Positions 1 through 8,680 of a stretch of 24,836 nt of DNA are shown piece after piece. The DNA lies in contig JAGFNK010000705.1 in assembly GCA_025769875.1 (NCBI GenBank), positions 1-24,836 of the forward strand, read 5' to 3'. This DNA is from Russula earlei. Its lineage: Eukaryota; Basidiomycota; Agaricomycetes; Russulales; Russulaceae. The translations under genes and the position numbers were made by a program. The first letter of the stretch is position 1. The number at the start of each line of letters is the position of its first letter. The notes under the pieces are model-generated. The model was not told where the DNA came from. It saw only the letters and a list, made by a program, of their open reading frames with translations, and did no database searches.

Positions 1-185
1 GCACAGCTTGGGTGTAGGAAAGACATCGCACAGCTTGGGTGTAGGAGAAGACATCGCACAGCTTGGGTGTAGGAGGAAGACATCGCACAGCTTGGGTGTA
101 GGAAAGACATCACACAGCTTGGGTGTAGGAGAAGACATCGCACAGCTTGGGTGTAGGAGAAGACATCGCACAGCTTGGGTGTGGG
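1..185. repeat. Minisatellite, 27-29 bp unit, about 6.7 copies
   Basis: Six full units and one partial unit follow each other without spacers at 1-27, 28-55, 56-84, 85-111, 112-139, 140-167 and 168-185. Each has the core cacagcttgggtgtagga followed by a purine stretch and gacatc. Units differ almost only in the number of G/A bases in the purine stretch, giving lengths of 27, 28 or 29, plus one g-to-a change at 112. The array probably continues to the left of the window. Because the unit length is not fixed, the frame is not kept, so it is unlikely to encode a repeat protein. Confidence 0.95.
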
Positions 186-600
186 TACAGGGGAAGAAAA
201 GGGATAGCCTCGCCGAAATTGCCCCGGTGACCCTTTCTCTTGCTCGTGAGACCTTGGGCGGTTACTGTGGTCCCACGGATGGAGTCATCCAATGCAGCGT
301 TGATTTGAGTCATGTGGCGGACGGATGAGGATGATCAGTGGCACTTAAAGTGCGTGCTTTGGCGGTGCGCGTAGATAACCGGTATCCGGTGACTAGTGTT
401 CCGGTCCGGGGCATGGTCAACGCTAGCTTCAAGGCAGGCGCCGACCGACCGACGTCCGTGCACGGCTCGCAGCGCCTCGGCTTGGCGTTCAGTTCAACAA
501 CTTTCTTCGCTTGGGGTCTATCGTTATGTGGCCATGGACTAAAAAACTGGCTCCATCTTGTGACTCATATGATTAGTTTCACGCGGCGACGCCACGGACT
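186..600. other. No recognisable gene; upstream flank of copy A
   Basis: Open frames here lack coding character and have no recognisable product. From about 481 the sequence resembles the flank upstream of copy B (about 4770-4890): both contain a gccttggcgtt-like stretch, a tcgttatgtggccatgg stretch and a ggagcgccacatt-like stretch. The duplicated unit therefore begins at or before this point. Confidence 0.5.
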
Positions 601-661
601 CGGAGCGCCACATTGTATTTTTGTGAGTTGTGATTCGTGGCCTATATACCTTGCATGCCCC

Positions 662-684
662 GGTTTGCCTGGGGCAGTTATAAG
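662..684 (+). promoter_or_regulatory. Core promoter of copy A (TATA type)
   Basis: The block tgcctggggcagttataag matches equivalents in front of copies B, C and D. It consists of a TGCC(T/C)RGG element, a short spacer and a (T)TATAAG box. Downstream, a caatgggttgcgatta stretch and a pyrimidine-rich leader are also shared with copy C, so transcription probably starts about 30 bp after the TATA box. Confidence 0.6.
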
Positions 685-852
685 AATACATCAATGGGTT
701 GCGATTACAGACACCCGCGACCTTCCCTCCCCCCCTCCTTTGGGACTGATTCAATTGCAATACTGTACCAGAGCTCCTTAGTTCGCCAGCAGCGGCCGCA
801 ACTCGACCGATCGTTACCAGTGGATTCCGCAAGCCTTACGCGCTCTCCGCAT

Positions 853-1522
853 ATGATGTCATCTCCTTCGACATTTCCGACGACGTCCTTCTCATCGCCG
901 CCATTCGCCGACGGCGAGCGTGGTTGTGGCGACTGTTTCTACAAACCAGGCTGGCCTGGCAAGCTCCCGTTGTCGTACCAGGTAGTGTATCACGTCACTC
1001 AGCCGCTGTGCTTTTCTTCCTCATTCCTTCTCACCTCTCTTCTCTCAACCAACAGTCACAGTCGCTATCGTCGTCGTCATCGTTCTAATTTTCCGGGAGC
1101 GCAAACGGGCAACATCGATCCGCCACCGTTTGGCCATGGCATCTGTCGGACCCGAGCCGTCGCTCTTCCTGTCCCCGGGTAGGTCCACCATGTCGTTTTC
1201 CGGCCTTGCGCACGACGTATTCTGACTGACCGACCGACTATTGTCCATGTGTATTTATTTGTTCGCTCTCGTCCGTCCGTCCCTCTGCACTGCACCGCAT
1301 GCATGCTTTCACCAATGACATTGACGCTCCTCCGGAAAATGGCCAGCATCCCGAAACCGCGCGACGACTGCCACTGCCCAGCGGGGCATCGACATACCTG
1401 AACTTCCGCCGGTTCTTCCACGCTCGAGGCCGCCACGGCCCCGCGAACACCAGTTGGGCGTCTCGGGCCCTTCGATGCCACGCGACATAATCACGTTCCC
1501 ATCGAAGGTGTACCACCACTAA
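853..1522 (+). pseudogene. Copy A of the small membrane protein gene, frameshifted
   Basis: This is a paralogue of the intact genes at 8681 and 11689. Exon 1 (about 856-981) retains homology in pieces: the start, a SPTAS-like piece, and the LAWQAPV block. These lie in three different frames, so two 1-nt shifts have broken it. Intron 1 (982-1055, GTAGTG...CAACAG) and exon 2 (1056-1178) look intact. Exon 2 is exactly 123 nt, as in copies C and D, and encodes a hydrophobic helix, a basic SIRHRLAM block and PEPSLFLSPG. The donor of intron 2 is at 1179. The acceptor corresponding to gatag/gatatag in C and D is lost (gacattgacg). The exon 3 remnant (about 1330-1522) reads LPPVLPRSRPPRPREHQ up to a TAA at 1520. 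A non-functional copy is the simplest reading. Confidence 0.75.
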
Positions 1523-2039
1523 TGGTAACCGATCGACGCACGCGGGCGATCCTCAACGTTATCGATTATCGATTCTCCCCGCTTGATTGCCCGCTGCGGA
1601 ACGGAAGCAGCTGAGGCCATCCGTCAATTCTGATTTAACCCCACGTACATTCCTAAGATGATATTGGTGCGATCTTGGCTCCTTGTGTTTTTTTTTTTTT
1701 TTGCGCTGGTTAACCCCTGTCACATACGGTACTGGACAGTACAGTAAAGGGAGCTGAGGCTCGGCATAGATGATGGAATGGATGAATCGAGATCGCTCCC
1801 GTACTTGGTTCTCTGCGTGGTCCCATCAGCGCATGTGCGTGCTGCGTGTTGCCGTGCATGACGCCCACCCGCCCAGGAAGCGCCGCGGAGCAGGTGACGG
1901 TGACGTCATTATGAAGAACGATGAAGAAGAATGAAAAGTGTGGCGAGTATATCATACGTGTGGGACCGCTAAAAAGCACCCTGGTGGAGGGAGAGAAGAG
2001 GAGGCGCCAGGGACTCGTTGCGTTCTCACACCCACCCTT
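1523..2039. other. Non-coding spacer between copy A and its SUN-gene tail
   Basis: No gene is recognised. The stretch at about 1553-1620 (tgcccgctgcgg...ggaagc) matches about 10440-10465 after fragment E, so it belongs to the duplicated unit. A T tract lies at about 1688-1703. The part around 1905-1975 (gtggcgagtatatcatacg, gtgggaccg) matches about 6825-6850 of unit B. Confidence 0.6.
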
Positions 2040-2845
2040 TTCACCGTAAGCATGGTGTCCACCTCTGGAAGGCATTGTCAGTGCCTCCCGCATCAGTCTA
2101 TTCACCCCCCCCCCCCCCCCTTCCGGGTCCTCATCCGTATCGCAGCTGCCGTCCTTGACCGCGACATAGGACGCTGAAGCGAGTGCGCCTTTGACGATCT
2201 TGTTTCACATTCTCCCTGACTAGTTGAGGGCCGACATGTTATCAGTACAGAGATTAGCACCACAATAGGGGCATGCACAGTACATGTACGCCCAGTGTAG
2301 ATGAGTGTGGCGCGCATCTTTGGAATCGGAGTGCTGCGAAGTGAATGGACGTTGGAATTAGTGTCTACCGTGAAGCTTCACTGTCGCCCGGCCGTGAGTC
2401 CGCGTCTGAGTCTGGGGAAGGTCGACTCAGAGGACGCTGGACGAGCGCCATGCGCGATGGTGGCGTAGATGGCGCCGAGGCATGGCATGAGCGCGAAGTA
2501 GACAACGCGCTTCGGTGAAGATGTCGGTGTCACGGCCGGGGCCCATGACCTTGCGCTCTGCGGTCCGGCGTCGTGGAGAGCCCCGGCGGCTCGCGCGGAC
2601 CCGGATGATCAACAGAGGGTGCTGGGTGCCGGGCGTTAATTACTCGTGGGTATATGCTTGCCCCGCATGGACTGGGCCAGATTCCATACCTAAGTCACCG
2701 CTGAGCGCTGCACACTGAGCCTAGGCCACGTATGGAGCCTGCGCCCCTGTGGGGCGTCGGGCGGTGTTGAAGAGGATACAGGCTCCACAACTTGGGGGAG
2801 GTGGAAGTGTTAAACTAAGGCCGAATCGGTTCTCCACACGACGTC
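2040..2845 (-). pseudogene. Decayed duplicate of the 3' part of the SLP1-like SUN gene (unit A)
   Basis: On the + strand this segment follows the intact SLP1 3' exon (about 13,030-14,025) in order and orientation. Shared landmarks include a cctcccgcat stretch, the atccgtatcgcagctgcc / attcgtgccgcagcc stretch, gcgatggtgg (near 13570 in SLP1), ccgctgagcgctg / cggcgctgagcc (13858), and a final ggttctccacacgac / ccgtttctcgagcacgat (14009-14027). No long open frame survives on the minus strand, and a 17-nt C run interrupts it near 2106-2120. The same decayed segment is more alike in unit B (7000-7878). It holds only the C-terminal tail and membrane-helix exon, with no SUN domain. Confidence 0.7.
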
Positions 2846-2851
2846 AGGCGA

Positions 2852-2882
<31 letters not shown>

Positions 2883-3200
2883 GGCCGTGGCCGTGTCATC
2901 GTCATCGTGTGACCGTGTCATTGCCATCACCATTTCCCATTTCCATGTCCTCGTCGTCATAGTCATTGGAAGGGGGACATGGTTAGCGAGGACAGGAAGT
3001 ACGAGAGAAAGGTCACGTGTTAAACAGGGACAGGGGTGTGATCGTCGTCGTCGTCGTCGTCGTCGTCACCGTTTGTTCAAGTATCAGCCAATCGAACGAT
3101 GCATGGAGCGGATGGGCAAACCTCTTTGGAGATGGTCGACTTCCGTTTCTCGGTGCGGTGGCAACACGTCCTCTTCTTTTTTTTTTTTTCGCTTTTAACT
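2846..3200. repeat. Simple-sequence stretch with GTC/GTT triplets
   Basis: Triplet runs occur at about 2851-2900 (gtcgtt repeated, then gtggcc and tcatcg) and about 3041-3067 (gtc repeated), and a T tract at about 3177-3190. A short piece at about 3088-3130 (aatcgaacgatgcatggagcg...cctctttgg) matches about 7892-7925, so unit homology with B continues through this region. Apparent Val-rich or Arg-rich frames are products of the triplet runs. Confidence 0.7.
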
Positions 3201-4760
3201 GACCATGTCAGGCCTCAGCGTCAAGCTCTTCCAGACAGTTCGTCGCAAGCATTCCGTGACACCGTGAACCATGACGTCTCACACAGATATGCTCCCCCGT
3301 GGGGGCATTGAAGCCATCAGGATAGTATAAGGGGAACCGTACTTTACGCGGCCCGAACGGGTTAGCGATTCTTGGCGGCGTTATGTCCTCTATGGGTTCT
3401 ATCGTGTCGAAAAGGGAAACATTGAGAAGAGGTGCGAATGGCTCCGGTCTGAGGGACGGGTTCCCAACGTGGAACGTGGCGTTCTATGGGATCCGGCCCG
3501 CGTGACGCAGGCGAGGTTGGAGATGGCTTATCATGCCCAAGATCGGGCGTTCGTGGGACAAACCGGAAATCCTTCCTGATCGAGAATGCCACTGTTTCTA
3601 GGAGCTGCGGAGGGGAGAAGACACATGGTTACGCATACACCTGGCGCCATTGCTACTAGCACAGAAAGTGACAGGGATGCATCCCGTACCGACAAGAGCA
3701 GGCGGTGTTGGCAAGGGAAAAGGAGATAATGGAAGGTTGATTGAAGAGGCCCGGAGGTACGCCGGTGATGCCTTCCCCTCGGTTGGCCGGCCGGCCGAGT
3801 GGTTCCGTTCGTTTTGGTGATAGCGCGACGCGTCTCAATCGTTCCGTCTGTCTTCCTCTCGGCTGAGTCAGGCTGTCCTATGTACCAAAGCTGTGCCCGC
3901 CACTGGTACATACCAGTCACTGGGCACAGGCACCGCCATCCATCCAGCACCGAGAATCATACAAAGTTACCTCCCTCCGTCTCGTAAACCCTGAGATCAA
4001 TCGCTGATCTCGGTCCTAGTACCCGCCCTACTAGCTCCCCCCGTGGGATGGTCCCCAAAACATCCAAACCCGATCGGATTTCAAGGAAGCGCACCGCAGC
4101 CTTGCGTTCACTGCGGAGAGCGATGACGAAAAAATAAAGACGGCGATCAGATCAGATGTGCGTAACGAAGCGTCAAGAAGCGAGCTAATACGATGCTAAA
4201 TGCAACACCTCGTGGGAGGAGGAAAGCGCATCATTCACTCTATCACGACCTCGGAAACCCCAACCGTTTCCGTCACCGTGCCCCCCTGGTCAGGACTCAA
4301 AGCTTCGGGGCAATTCGCATCGGCCGGGTCTTCTCGCGTAGTGCAAATCAAGTTGACCTCAAAGGACTACAATCAATCAGGGGACAGAGCTGTACTATGC
4401 GAAGCTTTTCTCCAGGGCGATGTCCACGCGCCGAAGAATGAGTGTGTCCGTTTCTCAGCGATGCCCCTCTTAATCGTTTGGAATGGGAGATCAAGGTTTA
4501 GTTTCAGTACAGACGCTGAACTTGAAGACATGTCGCCCATCAATAGATAGAGTCTGAGTCTGAGGTGGGGAGATGGTGGCCTTGGCGCTCCTAGACAATT
4601 TAATAACGGACATCTATATCAACCAATTTACGTTCGGGCGACGTCCTCTTTGGAGACAGCACGAAAATGTCAACATTGCCTAGCCATACTCATCGTTTTC
4701 GTTTGTCGCCTTGCCCACGATAAATGGATGGATCGAGGGGTTGTGTCCCTGTGAGCAGCA
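3201..4760. other. Spacer between units A and B, no recognised gene
   Basis: I find no domain, splice-consistent gene model or clear duplication here. The frame at 4200-4550 is listed separately because it is the only one with a partly protein-like composition. Nothing else is supported. Confidence 0.5.
4200..4550 (+). CDS. Hypothetical 116-aa open frame, doubtful
   Basis: This open frame starts at ATG 4200 and ends at TAG 4548-4550. Residues of about 20-75 look like alternating beta-strand sequence (PTVSVTVPPW, RVVQIKLTSKDYNQSGDRAV) with few low-complexity signs. I recognise no family, motif, signal peptide or membrane segment. It lies in the spacer upstream of promoter B on the same strand. 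It could be a relic exon or chance. There is no duplicate of it in the other units, so conservation gives no support. Confidence 0.2.
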   Translation: MQHLVGGGKRIIHSITTSETPTVSVTVPPWSGLKASGQFASAGSSRVVQIKLTSKDYNQSGDRAVLCEAFLQGDVHAPKNECVRFSAMPLLIVWNGRSRFSFSTDAELEDMSPINR

Positions 4761-4911
4761 GTGCCTTGGCGTTTGAACGAACTTCCTTCGCATCGTCTCG
4801 TTATGTGGCCATGGTGGCCGAAGAACAGATCTTAGGTCATCAGGCCCCCAGCACTCCAGTCCAAGCCGCAACGACAGAGCGCCACATTTCGATCTTACTA
4901 CAGACTGTAGA

Positions 4912-6072
4912 CTACAGGTTGCATCCCGGATGCCCGGGGTGGTCATAATAAGAAATCCAATCAACGCGGCGCGAATACTGACACTCGTGCCCCCCCCTTC
5001 CTTTTGGTTCATTGCAATACCGTATCAGAGTTCCTTGTTCACTAGTGCAGTGAGAAGGGTAGTACTTAACACCGTTTAAGGTGATAGGCGGTAAAGGTTG
5101 TGAGGCGTCCGTGGTAGGTATAGCAATATCTGCGGAGGTGGCAGCGTGAACCGTATGCGACGAACCAGAGGTCTTGAAGCTTTGTAGTTTCGAGAAAGCT
5201 TGGCGTTGGGCTGCCTTCGCCTCATCAATAGAGCGCCCTGCCATTTTTCCGCCGGGCCTAATGCAGAAGTCAGTGGGATGTCCCGGTTGTTTGCAGTGAG
5301 AACAGAAGGTTCTCCGGCGTGTGGCAAACGCCGGAAAAGCAGAAGGTGCGGATATGCCCTGTACGGCGCGGTTCTTGATAAGAAATTCTTCATTTTGAAG
5401 TAGTTGGATTAGGACGGCCGATGTGAAGTTAGGGTCGTTGGAAAGGGATTGGATGTGGGATTGGAGGTAGTAAAAGTCGTCACCAAGGGAATTGATAATG
5501 AACACCGATAGTAATTTGTCGGTGTCTATCGATCCCATGTTGACGATCTGTTTATGCAGCTGGCAGATGTCGGACAGAGTGGAGCTGATGGGGACGGAAG
5601 ACGAGAACCGAATGTCGAATACCTTCTTTATGGTAAGGACTTGTGCATATAGTCCGAGTTTTTCGTGTCTTTGCTTTAACGCTTCGTAGATTTCATGGGA
5701 AGAGGCGGTGTTAACTTTTGCGCCGAGGAGATCATACTCGATCGTACTGATATGGCGAAGTATGAAAGCCTGCAGTGAGTTGTCATTATTAGACCAGACC
5801 CAGTGGGCTTTGGCATGCGTCGCGATGTCCGGGCATGGTAAAGTGCCGTTGAGCCAACGTTTGAATCCTTGATCATGTGCGACAAGACAGAGGCGTTCAC
5901 TCCATTCGAACCAATTGGACTTGTCGAAGTCAAGGATGAGGTCTGTGGGCCAGGTGTTATCGGAAACGAAACGCTCAGTCAGTGTGATTTCGTTCTGCGA
6001 GTTCCTGAGGGGTGTATTCGCGACGGGAATAGGGGCATTTGTAACGATTGCAAGTACGGAGATGCCGCTCAT
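4912..6072 (-). CDS. Copia gag polyprotein, 3'-truncated, running into host DNA
   Basis: Gag packages element RNA in cytoplasmic virus-like particles. ATG at 6072 (MSGISVLAI) is chosen because gag-like sequence starts there, although the frame stays open upstream to 6615 through leader and LTR. Residues of about 45-240 form the helical Copia gag core (WPTDLILDFDKSNWFEWSER, then an LQAFILRHIS helix and LLGAKVNTASSHEIYEALKQ). A CCHC zinc knuckle of spacing C-X2-C-X4-H-X4-C lies at residues 257-270 (5304-5263). Element homology ends near residue 340 (NGVKYYP, about 5056). The last 45 or so residues are antisense host promoter, ending at the stop 4914-4912. It is uninterrupted but lacks all pol functions, so it is not autonomous. 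Confidence 0.8.
   Translation of the reverse strand: MSGISVLAIVTNAPIPVANTPLRNSQNEITLTERFVSDNTWPTDLILDFDKSNWFEWSERLCLVAHDQGFKRWLNGTLPCPDIATHAKAHWVWSNNDNSLQAFILRHISTIEYDLLGAKVNTASSHEIYEALKQRHEKLGLYAQVLTIKKVFDIRFSSSVPISSTLSDICQLHKQIVNMGSIDTDKLLSVFIINSLGDDFYYLQSHIQSLSNDPNFTSAVLIQLLQNEEFLIKNRAVQGISAPSAFPAFATRRRTFCSHCKQPGHPTDFCIRPGGKMAGRSIDEAKAAQRQAFSKLQSFKTSGSSHTVHAATSADIAIPTTDASQPLPPITLNGVKYYPSHCTSEQGTLIRYCNEPKGRGGHECQYSRRVDWISYYDHPGHPGCNL
4928..4952 (+). promoter_or_regulatory. Core promoter of copy B, gene body displaced
   Basis: The block ggatgcccggggtggtcata followed by ataag corresponds to the promoters of A, C and D. The leader downstream to about 5037 (pyrimidine tract, ttgcaataccgtatcagag, ttccttgttc) aligns with 742-785 of copy A. 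At about 5037-5055 the alignment stops, where the retroelement fragment begins, so the promoter no longer faces its own first exon. Confidence 0.55.
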
Positions 6073-6390
6073 AATTGGCGTGACAAAAGAGAGAGACAGG
6101 AATAAGGTGATGAGGAAATGGAAGGATGCGGCGAAAATAGGCGCGGAGAAGTCTCTGATGGGATGGATGGGGAGACGAGGGATGTCGAATTGGTGATATA
6201 AGATTGGTAAGGAGGTGACGAGGATGCACGAAAATGTGATATGAAAGTTAATCGAGAGAGGATTAAGAACTAAGGGGTCTCCAATGAAAAGCGATTTAAG
6301 ATGAGTCCGCCCAATGAAGAAAGATGGCGGAGAAGGCACGAAAATTAACGAGAATTGTGAGTCGAGGCTGGCGGATTCAGAATAGAGCTT

Positions 6391-6404
6391 CAGGTCCCAT
6401 AACC
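6391..6404 (-). other. Primer-binding site, half-tRNA(iMet) type
   Basis: The minus strand reads GGTTATGGGACCTG two bases inside the LTR end (CTCA, then TA). It nearly matches the complement of the anticodon arm of eukaryotic initiator tRNA (GGTTATGGGCCCAG), the site used by Copia elements that prime from a cleaved initiator tRNA. The downstream element has a closer match at 20523-20534. Confidence 0.75.
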
Positions 6405-6406
6405 TA

Positions 6407-6555
6407 TGAGAGCTCCAGTGGGGGCGCGCAGCGGTTGAGATGGAGTCAATGTTGTGGGAATAGACATGGAGTGTCGTTACCCTATATACGATGACTTGGA
6501 ATGTATAATGAGTACGGGTACGGGTTATGTAAGACGTTGGTTCTTGATAGTCGTC
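6407..6555 (-). repeat. Copia 5' LTR (or most of it)
   Basis: The inner end is defined by CA at 6407-6408 (TG on the + strand) next to the primer site. The outer limit is set by where sequence homologous to copy A intron 1 resumes (cgtcactcagcc). It contains a minus-strand TATA-like GTATATAG near 6480-6490. The length of about 149 bp is short but plausible for a fungal Copia LTR. Its exact 5' terminus is uncertain because no second LTR is present. Confidence 0.5.
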
Positions 6556-6720
6556 ACTCAGCCCGCGTCCTTTATCTTTCCCCGCCCGGCTTAATTTCCC
6601 CTCTCTCTTAACCAACAGTCATCGTTGCTATCATCGTTGGGATCCTTCTAGCTCCCCTCGTTCTCGTTCTCGTGCTAGGTACTGTATTACTCACTCAGCC
6701 ACTGTGCCTTTCTTCTCCGC
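6556..6720 (+). pseudogene. Copy B remnant: intron 1 end, start of exon 2, joined to an exon 1 end
   Basis: At 6556-6618 lies the end of intron 1 with its ttaaccaacag acceptor. Exon 2 begins at 6619 and reads VIVAIIVGILL. At about 6650 the sequence switches to an exon 1 end (gctcccctcg...gtgctag) followed by a gtactg donor at 6679 and intron 1 sequence like that of copy A. The arrangement, exon 2 start then exon 1 end, cannot come from one gene. It implies unequal recombination between two copies. The junction happens to keep one hydrophobic frame open. Exon 1 start and exon 3 are missing, so no functional product is expected. Confidence 0.65.
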
Positions 6721-6999
6721 CCCCCGATGTGGATATCGCCCCCGTATGCGAATCCGATGCTTGAACCGAATTCAAGGAAACGCTGCGGAGCTTGGGACCA
6801 TGGGATCATTATGACGAAGAGTGGCGAGTATATTATACGCGTAGGACCGCCACAAATGGAACAGCTAGAAAAGTACCCTATGAGCGGAAGGAAAGAAGGA
6901 GAGGAGGCACCAGGGTCACTAGTATATGCATTGTAATATACATTGTAAGGTTATACTATATCGGTCAGGACACGTTGAGTTCTCACACCCCACCCTTTC

Positions 7000-7878
7000 C
7001 CATCACCGTCAGCGTTTACGTGACAGCAGTGTCAGCACCTCCCGCATCACTCGGCTCACAAGGGTCTCATCTCATCCGTATCGCGGCTGCCGTCCTCGAC
7101 CGCGACATAGGACGTCGCAGCGCGTGCACCTTTGACGATCTTGTTTCACTTTCTCCCTGACTGCAGGTAGGTGGCGGCCAACGTGTGGTCAGCACAGAAA
7201 TTAGCACTACAATAAGGCAGGCACCGTACATGTGCGCCCAGTGTGGGTTCGTGGCGCGCGCGCGGGCCTTGGGAGTTGGAGTGAACGGACGTTAGAATTG
7301 GCGTCTACTGTGAAGGTTTCATTGCTTCACGGCCGTGTGTCTGCGTCTGCGTTTGGGGAAGGTCGACTCGGAGGACGCCGGACGAGGGACATACGCGATA
7401 GTGGCGTATGGCGCCCGACCCGATGTAGCAGCAGCACGAAGTGGACATTGCTAAAACCGGCACGCGCTGCGGTGCATGTGAAGATGTCGGTGTCACGGCC
7501 GGGGGCCATGACATTGTTGCCCATCTGCGGTCCGGCGTCGTGGGGAGATCTCACGGGGGCGCTCTCCTCGTCGGACCCGGATGTGGACTGAAAGAGGCGC
7601 TGGGCGTTGATCACCGGGGTACGGAGCTTTTGCTTGCGCCACATGGACAATGCCTGATCGGATGCGATTCCAGACCCCACTCACCGCTGAGCCCTGAGCC
7701 CTGAGCCCTGAGGCTAGGCCACGCGTGGAGCTGGTGCCATGTGGGCGCGCGATAGTCACAGTATGTGAAGGGGGCGTCGGGGCGGTGTTGAGGAATCAGG
7801 TTCCATAACCGGTGAGGGGGGAAGCGTTGAACTACGAGTAAGGCCGAATTGCTTTCTCCAGGACCATGATCGTGCAGA
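7000..7878 (-). pseudogene. Decayed duplicate of the 3' part of the SLP1-like SUN gene (unit B)
   Basis: It is closely parallel to the unit A tail (2040-2845): the stretch from ccgtatcgcggctgccgtcc to the cacaataaggcaggcac region aligns base for base for long runs. The more distant template is the SLP1 3' exon. Landmarks are gcacctcccgcatcac (13057 in SLP1), a minus-strand KVK-like lysine stretch opposite 7140-7160, gatacgcgatggtgg-like sequence at 7390, tcaccgctgagccctgag (13858) and tttctccaggaccatgatc at 7853-7871 (14012-14027). Stops and shifts break every minus-strand frame. An internal (ctgagcc) triplication at about 7687-7710 is private to this copy. Confidence 0.7.
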
Positions 7879-8440
7879 GAAAACTATCCGCTAATCGATC
7901 GATGAATGGGAGGGAGTTCCTTTGGCAAGGCGAGGGCGAGTTGGTTAACCTTTTTCATCACCAAGTGGAAGTGGCGTTCGTGATATGACTAATCAGCGTA
8001 CGGCCTCCAAAGGCTCGCCGGGCACGCCTCGCCCCGGGGGCCCCAGGGGCAGCCACAAACCCACATGGGAGTGGAAAACAAATCCCGGCAAAGCCCAAAA
8101 CAAAACAAAACAGTAGTAGCAATTTTTGGTCCCGGGGTCCCTTATGTCCACTGGCAGGCAACTGAACCGCAAGGGTAAAGCCTGTTGGAACCATTACAGT
8201 GCTTCGGATACCGTACGATTCCCTGAGCTTTTGAAGCTTGAAGCTTGATGGCCTCCTTATTCAACAGCACAGCTATCCCACTCCACCCACCACCAGTCCA
8301 GTAATGTTAATACTTCCGATCGCGGCTGGTTAGTTGCGACGCGACGCCACTAACTGAACACGCCCCCCATACGAGCCCGCCAAAGCGGCCTAACCCACCC
8401 CACTCCGCGTCCCGTCCAAGTATCACCACGAATCATGACA
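7879..8440. other. Spacer between units B and C
   Basis: No gene is recognised. The stretch at about 7960-8200 differs in texture from its surroundings: a G/C-rich block with ccccgggggccccagggg, then caaaacaaaacaaaacag. It has no counterpart between the other units, so it may be a small unidentified insertion. I see no terminal repeats or target duplication. Confidence 0.4.
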
Positions 8441-8450
8441 TTTTCACGGA

Positions 8451-8472
8451 GTTGCCTAGGTGTGTTTATAAG
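8451..8472 (+). promoter_or_regulatory. Core promoter of copy C (TATA type)
   Basis: The block gttgcctaggtgtgtttata plus ag is the copy C version of the shared TGCC(T/C)RGG plus TTATAAG element. Downstream, caatgtgctgcgatta at about 8484 matches copy A, followed by a pyrimidine-rich leader and aaaggactcttgtccg, which is shared with copy D (11587-11603). The ATG lies 209 bp after the TATA box. Confidence 0.65.
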
Positions 8473-8680
8473 AAGAGGTTTTCAATGTGCTGCGATTATC
8501 CAAACAAGGACCCTCCCCCCTTCCATCGGGCTGACTTCAGTTGGAGTCAGTTCCACCACAAAGGACTCTTGTCCGGCGTGTCCGTTATCGTAGTGCCAAC
8601 TTGACCACCCCACGCTCTTGTAGTTCTCAACTTCTTCAACGCTCAGTTCGGGTCAAAGATTTACTCGCTTTCTACAAGTC

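Larger units (their letters stand above)
5037..6555 (-). mobile_element. Copia-type retrotransposon fragment (5' LTR, leader, gag)
   Basis: In minus orientation the order is an LTR (about 6555 to 6407), a primer site (6404-6391), a leader and gag (from 6072). No protease, integrase, RT or 3' LTR follows, so this is the 5' piece of an element. The right flank (tcgtcactcagcc, about 6552) rejoins intron 1 of copy B and the left flank is its 5' leader, so the insertion replaced exon 1. A target-site duplication is not evident, as expected when one end is truncated. The gag frame is fully open, so the element is probably younger than the degenerate Copia at 20,591-23,579. Confidence 0.8.

Noticed and set aside
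1..185. Possible CRISPR-like array
   Set aside because: Units touch each other with no unique spacers, and the rest of the window is clearly eukaryotic. It is a minisatellite.
338..781. 147-codon open frame on + strand
   Set aside because: It covers the promoter and leader of copy A, which are also present as non-coding sequence in units B, C and D.
637..1182. 181-codon frame across copy A as one protein
   Set aside because: It reads through intron 1 and mixes two frames of the gene. Comparison with copies C and D shows exons and introns instead.
2749..3198. Val- or Arg-rich proteins at the GTC/GTT repeats
   Set aside because: They are produced by triplet repeats read in different frames. 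There is no start context or conserved counterpart.
7958..8194. Possible SINE or tRNA-derived element
   Set aside because: A weak B-box-like ggttcagttgcc occurs on the minus strand, but no matching A box, tail or target duplication can be defined.
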